Shown in pieces: positions 25,220 to 33,633 of a DNA stretch of 64,000 bases (the first letter of the stretch is position 1; the number at the start of each line of letters is the position of its first letter). The notes beneath the pieces were generated by a model, which ran no database searches, was not told the origin of the DNA, and saw only the letters and a program-made list of their open reading frames with translations. Location: the NCBI GenBank assembly GCA_052078155.1, contig JBQJBP010000002.1, forward strand, positions 911,709 through 975,708. Direction: 5' to 3'. A program made the translations under genes and the position numbers. Source of the DNA: CAXBMB01 sp052078155. Lineage in GTDB: Bacteria > Pseudomonadota > Alphaproteobacteria > Kiloniellales > DSM-21159.

Positions 25220-26449
25220 ATGCTGACCCGTTCTCCCCTGGCACCTGATGCCTTTGCCCCCTTGTCTGCCGTGGCCGGTGTGGAACTGGCGACAACGGCG
25301 GCGGCGATCAAGTATCAGGGCCGCGAAGATCTGCTGGTCATGTCTTTGCCCCGGGGCGGCACTGTCGCTGGTGTTTTTACCACCTCCCTGACTGCCGGTG
25401 CACCGGTGCTCTGGAGCCGCAAGGCGCTGGAGAATGGAAAGGTGAGCGCGGTCGTGGTCAATTCCGGGAACGCCAACGCCTTTACCGGCAAGCGGGGAGT
25501 TGCAGCTGTTGAGCGGTCTGTCGACGCGGTGGCCGAGACCTTGGGCTGTGACCGGGAAGATGTCTTTGTTGCTTCTACCGGGGTCATCGGCGAGCCTTTG
25601 CCGGCAGAAAAGCTGGTGGCGGCTTTGCCGAATCTGAGCTTCGCGTCCGACTCTGCGGCCTGGGAAAAGGCAGCGGAAGCCATCATGACCACCGACACCT
25701 ATGCCAAGGGTGCAACGGCCCAGACGGAGATTGACGGCGTGCCGGTGACCTTGAGCGGCATCGCCAAAGGCTCCGGCATGATTCAGCCCGATATGGCGAC
25801 CATGCTGGCTTTTGTGGCGACAGATGCGGCCCTGCCTGCACCGCTGTTGCAGAGCCTGTTGAAGCAGGGAGCTGACCGCTCCTTCAACGCCATCACCGTG
25901 GACAGCGACACCTCCACCAGCGACACCTTGCTGCTGGTCGCCAGTGGGGCGGCAGAGCATCCGGCCATTGAGTCGGCCGAGGATCCCCGTCTGGCTCACT
26001 TCCGGGAAGCGCTGGACAGTCTGCTTAAGGATCTTGCCCAGCAGGTGGTCAAAGACGGAGAGGGCGCGCAGAAGTTTGTCACCGTAGAGGTGACGGGAGC
26101 CGACAGCGATACAGCAGCCCGGAAAATTGGCCTGTCCATTGCCAACTCACCTTTGGTGAAAACGGCCATAGCCGGGGAAGACGCCAATTGGGGCCGCATT
26201 GTCATGGCCGTCGGTAAATCTGGTCAGAAGGCGGACGCGGATCGCCTGGCCATTTCCATGGGCGGTGTGCCCATCACCGTCGACGGAGAACTGCGGGCCG
26301 ATTACGACGAGACGCCGGTGGGCGCCCACATGAAAGGCCAGGACATCCTGATCCAGGTGGATGTGGGCGTTGGCCAGGGGCAGTCCACTGTTTGGACCTG
26401 CGATCTGACCCATGCCTACATTGACATCAATGCGGACTATCGCAGCTGA
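25220..26449 (+). CDS. argJ: Bifunctional glutamate N-acetyltransferase/amino-acid N-acetyltransferase
   Basis: Arginine biosynthesis enzyme that moves acetyl from N-acetylornithine to glutamate (and may also use acetyl-CoA). The precursor cleaves itself before the nucleophile Thr194 in KGSGMIQPDMATMLAF. Other family blocks: NSGNANAFTG, VFVASTGVIGEPLP, DSDTSTSDT and EDANWGRIVMAVGKSG. Length is 409 residues. I chose the ATG at 25220, which has AAAGGA 9-14 bases upstream; the frame from 25154 would read through the end of repeat copy I. It is a single gene with mutT about 1.2 kb further on, a pairing often seen in alphaproteobacteria, here split by an EamA gene. Confidence 0.95.
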   Translation: MLTRSPLAPDAFAPLSAVAGVELATTAAAIKYQGREDLLVMSLPRGGTVAGVFTTSLTAGAPVLWSRKALENGKVSAVVVNSGNANAFTGKRGVAAVERSVDAVAETLGCDREDVFVASTGVIGEPLPAEKLVAALPNLSFASDSAAWEKAAEAIMTTDTYAKGATAQTEIDGVPVTLSGIAKGSGMIQPDMATMLAFVATDAALPAPLLQSLLKQGADRSFNAITVDSDTSTSDTLLLVASGAAEHPAIESAEDPRLAHFREALDSLLKDLAQQVVKDGEGAQKFVTVEVTGADSDTAARKIGLSIANSPLVKTAIAGEDANWGRIVMAVGKSGQKADADRLAISMGGVPITVDGELRADYDETPVGAHMKGQDILIQVDVGVGQGQSTVWTCDLTHAYIDINADYRS

Positions 26450-26469
26450 GGGATTTCTGTGGGGCATCC

Positions 26470-26493
26470 TTGTTTCGTTGAGGGACGAAACAA
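26470..26493 (+). terminator. Perfect short hairpin after argJ
   Basis: TTGTTTCGT and ACGAAACAA pair over nine bases around a six-base loop, 21 bases after the argJ stop. No T-run follows, so termination is only possible. Confidence 0.5.
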
Positions 26494-26538
26494 AGGGCAG
26501 GCCATCTGTGCGACTGTGGGCCACTCTCTGACCTGATT

Positions 26539-26599
26539 TAGAGTGGATACCGGGTTGGGTGGGGGTGCAATGCGCTGCGACCCAACCAATCATGCTCTG
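26539..26599. repeat. Dispersed intergenic repeat, short palindromic form (G)
   Basis: TAGAGTGGAT and GGTTGGGT on the left mirror ACCCAACC and ATCATGCTCT on the right; only the paired ends of the family remain (about 61 bases). Confidence 0.7.
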
Positions 26600-26616
26600 G
26601 CAAAAAGACAGCTCCT

Positions 26617-27534
26617 TTGACGTCCCCTGACCGCTCCTCCACTTCAACCAGCCGCATTACAGATTTTGCCTTGCTGGGCCTTCTGGCTCTGCTGTGGGGC
26701 GCTTCCTATCTCTTCATCAAGGTTGCGGTCAGCGAAATTCCACCCCTTAGCCTGATTGCCGCAAGAGTGGGCGTGGCCGCCCTGTTTCTCTGCCTGGTTA
26801 TGGCCTGGCGCGGCGATCACCTGCCCCGGGATGCCCGCACCTGGCGGCAACTGCTGTTGCAGTCCTTCCTCAACAGTTTTGGGGCCTGGACGCTGCTGGC
26901 CTGGGGACAGCAGTATCTGGACAGTGGCCTGGCCGCTGTTCTCAATTCCACCTCGCCCCTTTTTGTGTTTTTCATCACGCTGCTGGTGACCCGGCACGAA
27001 AGCCTGTCTGTGGTCAAACTCTTTGGTGCCTTGCTGGGACTGTTGGGCGTGATCCTGATCGTGGGTGTGGAGGCTCTCGACGGTCTGGGCCAGCAGGTGG
27101 CCGGACAGCTGGCTGCCCTGGCAGGTGCGTTTCTATATGCCTGCGCGGCCATCAACGGCAAGAAATTCAGTCATATCTCAGCCACCGCCACCGCGGCTGG
27201 GACGCTGCTCTGGGCAACGGTTGTGTTGCTGCCTTTGGCTTTGGTGCTGGATCAGCCCTGGACCCTGCGCCCCTCTGCCACCGCGCTGGGGGCGACTTTG
27301 ATGTTGTCGATCTTTTCGACAGCAGTTGCCCTGTTGATTTACTTTCGCCTGCTGCGCAGTCTGGGATCTCTAGGGACGGCCAGCCAGGCCTACCTGAGGG
27401 TTGCCGTCGGTCTGGCTCTGGGCATGGTTGTTCTGGGGGAACAGCTTTCTCTGACGGTCTGGATCGGTCTGCTGGCAGCAATGATTGGTGTTGCTGCGTT
27501 GAATATGCCACATGCTAAACCCAAAGGGCGCTAA
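26617..27534 (+). CDS. EamA/DMT family inner-membrane transporter
   Basis: Ten-segment exporter of the drug/metabolite superfamily, 305 residues. Repeat one begins ITDFALLGLLALLWGASYLFIKVAV near residue 14; repeat two ends GMVVLGEQLSLTVWIGLLAAMIGVAAL. The only in-frame start before the first membrane segment is TTG at 26617, with a weak upstream site; the nearby ATG at 26592 is out of frame. It is a different protein from the EamA homologue at 23775. The 3' end runs into a repeat copy whose sequence resembles GCTTAAGTGG at the stop codon. Substrate unknown. Confidence 0.86.
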   Translation: MTSPDRSSTSTSRITDFALLGLLALLWGASYLFIKVAVSEIPPLSLIAARVGVAALFLCLVMAWRGDHLPRDARTWRQLLLQSFLNSFGAWTLLAWGQQYLDSGLAAVLNSTSPLFVFFITLLVTRHESLSVVKLFGALLGLLGVILIVGVEALDGLGQQVAGQLAALAGAFLYACAAINGKKFSHISATATAAGTLLWATVVLLPLALVLDQPWTLRPSATALGATLMLSIFSTAVALLIYFRLLRSLGSLGTASQAYLRVAVGLALGMVVLGEQLSLTVWIGLLAAMIGVAALNMPHAKPKGR

Positions 27535-27655
27535 GTGGTTTTGCCTGTCCCTGACACCGGCGGCGTGAGTGTGCTTCTTTTCAAGGCCTTGGCGCATGAT
27601 CTCTGGATCAGGTGAAAAGGAAATCCGCTTCCGAACACACCGCTCATGCTCTAGA
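27526..27655. repeat. Dispersed intergenic repeat, degenerate copy (K)
   Basis: The right end ACCGCTCATGCTCTAGA is clear. Internal GGCGTGAGTGTGCTTCTTTTCA matches GCGTGAATTTGCCTCTTTTCA of copy J. The left end is approximate and overlaps the stop codon of the EamA gene. Confidence 0.6.
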
Positions 27656-27663
27656 AAACTGGA

Positions 27664-28143
27664 ATGACACCTTCGATGACTGAAACGCTTTCCCCGAGTG
27701 GTTGCTGGGATGCCTTGCCACCGACGCCACAGGGCTCAGCCAGCCTGCCAACCCTTCTGGTTGCTGCCGCGGCCCTGATTGATTCCGATGGCCGGGTTTT
27801 GCTGGCACAACGCCCGGAAGGAAAATCCATGGCCGGGTTGTGGGAATTTCCAGGGGGCAAGGTTGATCCCGGCGAAACACCGGAACAGGCCCTGATCCGG
27901 GAGTTGAAAGAAGAACTGGACATCGACACCCGGGACTCTTGCCTGGCCCCCTTGTCCTTTGCGTCTCACAGCTATGACGCGTTTCATCTGCTGATGCCTC
28001 TGTTTGCCTGCCGGGTCTGGCAGGGGGAAATCCAACCGCAAGAAGGACAAAAGCTGGCCTGGGTGCGACCTGTGCGTTTGGGAGACTATCCTATGCCACC
28101 CGCCGACATTCCTTTGATTCCTGTATTGCGCGATCTTTTGTAA
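27664..28143 (+). CDS. mutT: NUDIX hydrolase, MutT-type (8-oxo-dGTP diphosphatase)
   Basis: Removes oxidised nucleotides such as 8-oxo-dGTP to prevent A:T to C:G errors. The Nudix box GGKVDPGETPEQALIRELKEEL is complete near residues 65-86, with all the conserved glutamates; WEFPGGK and the preceding RVLLAQRPEGKSMAGL are the MutT form. Length is 159 residues, somewhat long because of a 30-residue leader; MTETLS at 27676 is an alternative start, and no convincing ribosome site was seen for either. The gene starts eight bases after a repeat copy ends. Single gene. Confidence 0.9.
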   Translation: MTPSMTETLSPSGCWDALPPTPQGSASLPTLLVAAAALIDSDGRVLLAQRPEGKSMAGLWEFPGGKVDPGETPEQALIRELKEELDIDTRDSCLAPLSFASHSYDAFHLLMPLFACRVWQGEIQPQEGQKLAWVRPVRLGDYPMPPADIPLIPVLRDLL

Positions 28144-28305
28144 TTTTTCCCCTTAGAAAGGATTTTTGTCCGATTTCTGCACGCGGGGCAAGAATTACAC
28201 TCTTTGGTCGTATGGCCGGGACGAAATACTGCTGGCTTGCTGGATAAAAAGGCGCTACCCCCATAAGTGCATTAGATTCTAGTATATCATCTATAGGGGG
28301 CAGGG

Positions 28306-28575
28306 ATGAGCGGTCTCATTTCCCGCAATGTAACAATTGGCACGCGTCGCACCTCCCTGCGGCTGGAACAGGAGATGTGGGACGCCTTGTCAGAGATCTG
28401 CCTGCGTGAAGGTAAAGACCGGCATGAGATCTGTTCAGAGGTTGCCGATTCTGTTAACGGCGCCTCCTTCACGTCCAGCGTGCGGGTCTACATCCTGAAC
28501 TATTTTCGGGCCGCAGCTTTGGACAAAGGGCACCGCGCTGCTGGACATGGCCCCTTGCCCGCTCAAAGCTCTTAA
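28306..28575 (+). CDS. Ribbon-helix-helix domain protein
   Basis: Small DNA-binding-type protein of 89 residues. RNVTIGTRRTSLRLEQEMWDALSEICLREG followed by SFTSSVRVYILNYFR is the alphaproteobacterial RHH_4 pattern (PF13467), with the beta strand TSLRLEQ forming the ribbon. Such proteins are widespread, short and mostly uncharacterised; some sit beside toxin-like genes, but no partner is seen here. The upstream gap 28144-28305 is AT-rich around 28265-28295, fitting a promoter. It is preceded by GGGGGCAGGG about 5-14 bases before the ATG. Confidence 0.82.
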   Translation: MSGLISRNVTIGTRRTSLRLEQEMWDALSEICLREGKDRHEICSEVADSVNGASFTSSVRVYILNYFRAAALDKGHRAAGHGPLPAQSS

Positions 28576-28723
28576 GCAAGCAACCAGTCCTGAAACTCGC
28601 GGGTTTGGTTTGAGCTTTGATTCATCCCCGGATGCACCCTCTTCCCTGTTAAATGAAGACAATTCAGGTTCAAATCGGTCTGACAAAACCTACACCCTGA
28701 AACCACTGTGACTCTTGAACTGG

Positions 28724-29635
28724 TCAGCGGATCTGATCGCCGGCCGGGGTTTCGTCGCTGTCCAGGGCTTCGGCAAGACGCGCGGCAGCGCTGCCTGGAC
28801 GCAGGGGTTGCTGCTGTGACTCATGAGGTGTCCAGCCGGTCATAAAGAGGATCTGAAAAGTCAGAGGCAGGCGCCCGTCGTCGGTGGCATAGCGCTGGTG
28901 ATAGACTTCCGCTGCTTTTAAAAGCGTGCTGCGGGCGGTGAAGTGTTTCACCCGGTCCTGCAGGGCATTTGTCTCACCCATTCCGCGCAGTTCCCGCATC
29001 AGGGAAAAGGGATCGCCGTAAGTCACGGTGACTTCATCCCTGTCGACAACCGGCAGTGCAAATCCTGCCCGTTGCAGCAGGGCTCCGGCGTCTCTGACAT
29101 CCGCCAGGGGAGAGACACGCGGGCTGAGGCCTCCTTTCACAGCAATCTCTCCTTCCATCAGAGAGACACGCAGTTCATGGAGGCTTTCACCTCCCAGCAG
29201 GGCACCCAGAAAGAGCCCGTCGTCCTTCAGGCAGCGATGGATCTGAACCAGACTGCCCGGCAGATCGTTGACCCAATGGAGGGAGAGGTTGGAGATCACC
29301 AGGTCAAAGGATTTGGGGGCAAAGGGCAGAGCCTCTTCACTGGCAGCCACCGTTGGCTGGCCGTTTTGCCCGGCGCGCCGGGCCATCAGCGGAGAGAGGT
29401 CACACTGGACCACCTCTTCAATGCCCTTGTGTCCCAGCAGGTGACCGGCCAGTTCGCCACCATGGCAGCCCAGATCCAGAACCCTTGGAAAGCTCCGGTT
29501 CAGATCCTGCAAACGATCAAGCAGCCGCTCCGCAATTTCCTGAACCAGAAAGCTGTGGCTGGGCCAGGCGGCGGCGGCGCGGTCGCGCTGGCGCTGAACG
29601 GCCTGGCGGTCAAAGACGTGAAGTGTTTCCTGCAT
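28724..29635 (-). CDS. SAM-dependent methyltransferase fold protein (BioC/NDUFAF5-like)
   Basis: Class I methyltransferase fold of 303 residues. LDLGCHGGELAGHL near residues 53-66 is the SAM site; FDLVISNLSLHWVNDLPGSL is the acceptor-side block shared with BioC and with mitochondrial NDUFAF5, which hydroxylates an arginine of complex I. The opening VFDRQAVQRQRDRAAAAW is exactly the type seen in alphaproteobacterial NDUFAF5-like proteins. Whether this one methylates or hydroxylates cannot be told. In many alphaproteobacteria it is divergent from comF; here a chemotaxis gene and repeat copy E lie between them. Confidence 0.85.
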   Translation of the reverse strand: MQETLHVFDRQAVQRQRDRAAAAWPSHSFLVQEIAERLLDRLQDLNRSFPRVLDLGCHGGELAGHLLGHKGIEEVVQCDLSPLMARRAGQNGQPTVAASEEALPFAPKSFDLVISNLSLHWVNDLPGSLVQIHRCLKDDGLFLGALLGGESLHELRVSLMEGEIAVKGGLSPRVSPLADVRDAGALLQRAGFALPVVDRDEVTVTYGDPFSLMRELRGMGETNALQDRVKHFTARSTLLKAAEVYHQRYATDDGRLPLTFQILFMTGWTPHESQQQPLRPGSAAARLAEALDSDETPAGDQIR

Positions 29636-29678
29636 GGCCGAAAGATAGGAAGGATGCCTTGCAAAAGCAAAGCAGCAT

Positions 29679-29818
29679 TAGAGCCAGATCGGCTTAAGTG
29701 GAATCACTTTGCGATAACAGCTGAAGCGTGAGTTTTCCTCTATTCAGTGTTTCTGAGGAAGAGTCACGGAGTGGGGCCAAGCGCGGAGCATCTCTAACCA
29801 ACCCGGTCATGCTCTGGA
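29679..29818. repeat. Dispersed intergenic repeat, full copy (E)
   Basis: TAGAGCCAGATCGGCTTAAG at the left end, AACCAACCCGGTCATGCTCT at the right end, 140 bases in all. Internal GCGATAACAGCTGAAGCGTG matches GTGATAACACTTGAAGCGTG of copy C. Best candidate for a complete element. Confidence 0.85.
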
Positions 29819-29848
29819 ACCCGTCAGGCTTTGGGCAGGTCCTGTCTT

Positions 29849-29893
29849 ACCGTCCCCCTGTGGCAGCAAGCGCGACAGGGGGACGGTTTTTTT
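29849..29893 (+). terminator. Intrinsic terminator facing rightwards, no gene upstream
   Basis: ACCGTCCCCCTGT (29849-29861) and its exact complement ACAGGGGGACGGT (29875-29887) form a 13-pair stem, followed by seven T on the + strand. The chemotaxis gene that ends here is on the other strand, where no T-run follows the stem. Confidence 0.85.
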
Positions 29894-29895
29894 GA

Positions 29896-31611
29896 TCAGG
29901 CGGCGTCTTTGACCGATTTGGCCGTGGTGCGCAGATCCGTGATGAAGGATTTCAGTTCCTGATCCAGCTGCTGGACAATGGCGTCCATGGTGGTGCTGCC
30001 ATCGAGAGCCTGATGAGCAGAGGCCTGAGCTTCTTCCGCATCCCGGGAAACCTGAGACACGTCTGCTGCGGCGCTTTCCGTGCCGCGTGCCGCTTCCGTT
30101 GTGTTGCTGGACACGTTGGTAATGGCCAGGTTCTGCTCGTCCACCGCCGCGGAGATGTTCTCCATAGCAGTTCCCACCTCGGAGATCCGCTGAACCACCC
30201 CTTCAATGGCGGTCACGGTGCTGCCGGTCTGGCTTTGGATCAGAGTGATCTTTTCGGTGATGACCTCTGTGGCTTTGGCCGTCTGGTTCGCCAGGGATTT
30301 CACCTCCGATGCCACGACGGCAAAGCCCTTACCGGCTTCCCCGGCCCGGGCAGCTTCAATGGTGGCATTCAGTGCCAGCAGATTGGTCTGCTCCGCGATG
30401 TCACGGATCAGGGAGACAACAGCAGACACAGACTCGCTGGCTTCCGCCAGTTCTTCAACCAGCCCGGAAACCTCTTTGGTAGCTGAGGTGGCAGAGTTGG
30501 TGGTGGTCTGAACCTGAGTGATTTCGGCAGAGATTTCTGCGCTGGTGTTCTGCAGCTCATTGGCTGAACTGGCCAGATTGCTGACGTTCTGGTTTGTGCT
30601 TTCGGTGGTCAAAGCCACGGCCTGACTTTTTTCGCAGGTGCTGCGGGCCACTGAGTCCAGCAAGGTGACGTCCTGCTGAAGAGAATGGGACAGGTCTGCT
30701 GCCCGGTCCACCAGCTCCAGCACCCGCCGTTCGACATCTTCCGCGATTCCCAGCAGCGCGGTTTCCTGTTGCCGGGCAGAGCGCTGGCGTTCTTCCCCCT
30801 GTTGCTGCTGCAGGGCGTCGCGTTCCAGCGACTGTTTTCTGAAGACTTCCAGAGAGCGGGCCATTTCCCCCAGATCGTCTTTGCGGGAGACTTCCGGCAG
30901 CTCGAAGTTCTTCTGGCCGTCTGCCAGAAGGCGCATACGCTGCACCAGAGAAAGCAGGCCGCTGTTAAGATCCTGGGCCATTTTGATGATCAGAAACCCG
31001 AACAGCAGGCTAAGACCCAGTGCCACCAGAATGTAGCGCACCCCGGCATTCCAGCTGACCTGGTAAAGGTCGTCCAGGTAAACCCCTGTACCGATGACCC
31101 ATCCCCAGGGTTTGAAGCCGATGACATAGGAAATTTTGTCGATGGGCACATCAGATCCGGGCTTCGGCCAGGCATAGGCAACAGACCCCTGTCCGGACTG
31201 GTTGGCGACCCGAAGCATATCCCGGAACAGGTAGACACCTTGAGGGTCCTGGAAGTTCCTCATGCTTTGGCCAACCAGTTCCGGTTTGGCCGCATGGGCG
31301 GTCATGTTGAGCTGAGAGTCGATGGCAAAGAAGTACTCTTTCCCGTCGCCGTAGCGCAGCGTTTCCAGCTGGTTGCGGAAGATCGCCTGGGCCTCTTCAC
31401 GGCTGATTTCGCCTTTGATGACCCGGTCTTCCTGCAGCTTGGCGAGATTTAGTGTGCTTTCCACCAGAGCTTTGATCTTGCCGCGACGCTCCTGGCTGAT
31501 TTCCTGATGGGCCTGATAGATGCCGAAGGCGGCCAAGGACATCATGGGAACAAGCAACAGCAGCGTCATAATGATGGTTCTCTTGTTGAACCATTTCTGC
31601 CAGTTCATCAT
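29896..31611 (-). CDS. Methyl-accepting chemotaxis protein with single Cache domain
   Basis: Inner-membrane chemoreceptor of 571 residues. A membrane segment lies near residues 12-32, a periplasmic sCache domain spans about 35-185 (YGDGKEYFFAIDSQLNMTAHAAKPELVGQ, then SYVIGFKPWGWVIGTGVYLDDL), the second membrane segment is near 190-212, followed by HAMP (LRLLADGQKNFELPEVSRKDDLGEMARSLEVFR) and the signalling hairpin with SLIRDIAEQTNLLALNATIEAARAGEAGKGFAVVA near its tip. No terminal pentapeptide for CheR tethering is present. sCache receptors of this type sense small carboxylates. The gene stands alone, away from any che cluster. The 392 bases upstream (31612-32003) hold its promoter region but no other gene. 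Confidence 0.92.
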   Translation of the reverse strand: MMNWQKWFNKRTIIMTLLLLVPMMSLAAFGIYQAHQEISQERRGKIKALVESTLNLAKLQEDRVIKGEISREEAQAIFRNQLETLRYGDGKEYFFAIDSQLNMTAHAAKPELVGQSMRNFQDPQGVYLFRDMLRVANQSGQGSVAYAWPKPGSDVPIDKISYVIGFKPWGWVIGTGVYLDDLYQVSWNAGVRYILVALGLSLLFGFLIIKMAQDLNSGLLSLVQRMRLLADGQKNFELPEVSRKDDLGEMARSLEVFRKQSLERDALQQQQGEERQRSARQQETALLGIAEDVERRVLELVDRAADLSHSLQQDVTLLDSVARSTCEKSQAVALTTESTNQNVSNLASSANELQNTSAEISAEITQVQTTTNSATSATKEVSGLVEELAEASESVSAVVSLIRDIAEQTNLLALNATIEAARAGEAGKGFAVVASEVKSLANQTAKATEVITEKITLIQSQTGSTVTAIEGVVQRISEVGTAMENISAAVDEQNLAITNVSSNTTEAARGTESAAADVSQVSRDAEEAQASAHQALDGSTTMDAIVQQLDQELKSFITDLRTTAKSVKDAA

Positions 31612-32003
31612 TCACTCCAATAGTCTTTTTGGTGCAATACAGGGGAGTTTTGTTTCCGGGTGAATGGAAGTAAAACCAATCCAAAGTTATTGAAATCATT
31701 CGTTCAATCGACTCTGTTCCGGTGATTTTGAGAGCGATTTCTTAAGCAAAAGCTAAACTGAAAGCCTTGCTGCCCAATGGTCTCCAGCAACACATTCATG
31801 TTTTTCCATATTTAAAAGAATGCCTGCTAACGAACTGAAGGCTTTCACTATTTGTTTCAGCGGGTTGGCGGGGGGCGATTGCGTGATTTGCGCCGAATGA
31901 CGCAGTTTGTGTTTTTTTGAGAAAACTTGCCAATTTCAGGCGCGGCGTTCCATCATGCTGACACCTGAGACCACTCCTCACACTCCAGCCGGAAGAGGGT
32001 CCT

Positions 32004-32750
32004 GTGCGCCCTTTGATTGCCGCATCATCTCACCTGCTCGACCGTTTGTTGCCGCCCAGCTGCTATCTCTGTCAGGGCATGGTTGAAAGTCAGGGGCTGC
32101 TGTGCGGTTCCTGTTGGAGCGAGCTGACCTTTATCGGCCATCCCTGTTGTCAGCTGTGTGCCTTGCCGTTTGAATTGGAGGAGGCGGCAGGAAGCTGTGC
32201 GGATTGTCTGCGTCACCCCCCGGACTATGATCATGCGCGGGCCGTTTTGCGTTATGACGATGCCAGCCGCCCTCTGATCCTGAAGTTCAAGCATGGTGAC
32301 CGGTTGGAAGCCGCGCGGTCCTTTGCCCGGTGGTTGCAGCGCCCTGCCACCGAACTGCTTGGCCAGCGCCCGGATTTCGGGTCGCCAGAAAGTCGGCCAT
32401 TGGTCGTCCCCGTGCCTCTGCATTGGCGGCGCCTCTTTTCCCGACGCTACAACCAGTCCGCTTTGATGGGGCAGGCCTTGGCCCGAAGTCTCGATCTGCC
32501 ATTTCGATCAGGTCTGTTGCGGCGTCACCGGGCCACAGCCAGCCAGGGGCATTTGTCGAGAAAACAGCGACAACTCAATCTTCGCGGGGCATTCTCAGTG
32601 CCGCAGCGGGCCCGTCCAGTGGTGTCTGGTGCCTGGATCATGCTGGTGGATGATGTCCTGACCAGCGGAGCCACGTCCCAGGCCTGTGCCAGAGCGTTAA
32701 AGAAGGCAGGGGCGCAGAGGGTGGATCTGCTGACTTTGGCACGGGTGTAA
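32004..32750 (+). CDS. comF: ComF family phosphoribosyltransferase-like protein
   Basis: Protein of 248 residues with an N-terminal zinc-ribbon (PPSCYLCQGM, CGSC, CCQLC, CADC cysteine pairs) and a C-terminal phosphoribosyltransferase fold ending VMLVDDVLTSGATSQACA-like (IMLVDDVLTSGATSQ). ComF homologues function in DNA uptake in competent bacteria, with a wider unknown role elsewhere. The start is GTG at 32004, with AGAGGG five bases upstream. It begins the common alphaproteobacterial order comF, grxC, nitrilase, DUF1178. Confidence 0.9.
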   Translation: MRPLIAASSHLLDRLLPPSCYLCQGMVESQGLLCGSCWSELTFIGHPCCQLCALPFELEEAAGSCADCLRHPPDYDHARAVLRYDDASRPLILKFKHGDRLEAARSFARWLQRPATELLGQRPDFGSPESRPLVVPVPLHWRRLFSRRYNQSALMGQALARSLDLPFRSGLLRRHRATASQGHLSRKQRQLNLRGAFSVPQRARPVVSGAWIMLVDDVLTSGATSQACARALKKAGAQRVDLLTLARV

Positions 32751-32813
32751 CGCCTCTGGAGAGAGCATCGGGGAGCGTCTTTCAGATCACCTTGCCCCAG
32801 GGTAAGGATCTGT

Positions 32814-32834
32814 TTATTAGAATTGCTCTAATAA
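32814..32834. promoter_or_regulatory. Perfect inverted repeat upstream of grxC, possible Irr-type operator
   Basis: TTATTAGA, a five-base spacer ATTGC, then TCTAATAA: eight paired bases each side. The core TTAGAA-N3-CTCTAA is close to the iron-control ICE motif TTTAGAA-N3-TTCTAAA bound by Irr in alphaproteobacteria. It lies 213 bases before the grxC start. The rest of 32751-33046 holds nothing else recognisable. Confidence 0.45.
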
Positions 32835-33046
32835 TGTCCGTAACGGAAAAAGTGAAAAGCAGGAAAATCGGACCAAAGGGGGTGTGACGCAGGGCCTCAT
32901 CCCCTTGTAGGGGCTGTCATTCGCGCCATTTATTGGGTAATGCAGGGGCATCTTTCCGGTTGCTTCTGCAAGCGCTTGATCCTCGGGTCACGCTCCCCCT
33001 CAAAACCACACTGACGCCGCCACTCAGATTATTGGAACTGAAAAGA

Positions 33047-33313
33047 ATGCCCAAAGTCGAAATCTACACCACCATGATGTGCCCTTACTGCTTCCGGGCC
33101 AAAAAGCTGCTGGACAAGAAGCAGGTCCGCTTCAAGGAGTATGACGTATCCATCGACCGCAAAGGTCGTGAAGCCATGCGCAGTCGTGCAGGCGGTGTTA
33201 ACTCCGTGCCCCAGATTTTCATCGATGGCCAGCATATCGGCGGCTGTGACGACCTCTATGCGCTCGATGCAAAGGGTGGTCTCGATCCCCTGCTGGCGGC
33301 CGCTGTAGGCTGA
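33047..33313 (+). CDS. grxC: Glutaredoxin 3
   Basis: Cytoplasmic thiol-disulfide oxidoreductase of 88 residues working with glutathione. The active site is CPYC at Cys12 and Cys15, followed by the GSH-site blocks SVPQIFIDGQHIGGCDDL. It is the GrxC type, as usual for alphaproteobacteria. I chose the ATG at 33047 because MPKVEIYTT is the family start; the frame from 32933 adds 38 unconserved residues. It lies between comF and the nitrilase-like gene, which acts on a glutathione by-product, so the three form a thiol-linked neighbourhood. Confidence 0.94.
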   Translation: MPKVEIYTTMMCPYCFRAKKLLDKKQVRFKEYDVSIDRKGREAMRSRAGGVNSVPQIFIDGQHIGGCDDLYALDAKGGLDPLLAAAVG

Positions 33314-33453
33314 TCCGGCCAGAGATACTCCTGTGAGCGGCTCAGGTAGAGAAAAGGGAAGGATGGCGACAGCTGTCTTTCCCTTTTGCTTGTCCGGGTG
33401 CTTTCTTTTGTCTTTGGACCGGCAAAGCCGTTGGCCTTCGGACCGGTCGTGCC

Positions 33454-33593
33454 TAGAGTTGCTTCGGTTCAGGCAGACCTATTTCGTGGCAATGCTTGCA
33501 GCGTGAATTTGCCTCTTTTCAATGTTTTAGGGGGCGAGACGCGATTTGGTCTTCAGCGCAATGTGCTTCTAACGCGTTCGATCATGCTCTAGA
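33454..33593. repeat. Dispersed intergenic repeat, full copy (J)
   Basis: TAGAGTTGCTTCGGTT at the left, TTCGATCATGCTCTAGA at the right, 140 bases. Internal GCAGCGTGAATTTGCCTCTT and GCGATTTGGTCT match family blocks. It lies between grxC and the nitrilase-like gene. Confidence 0.8.
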
Positions 33594-33633
33594 GTGACCG
33601 GGCAGAGATTTAGATTTTTATCAGGAACAGTTC

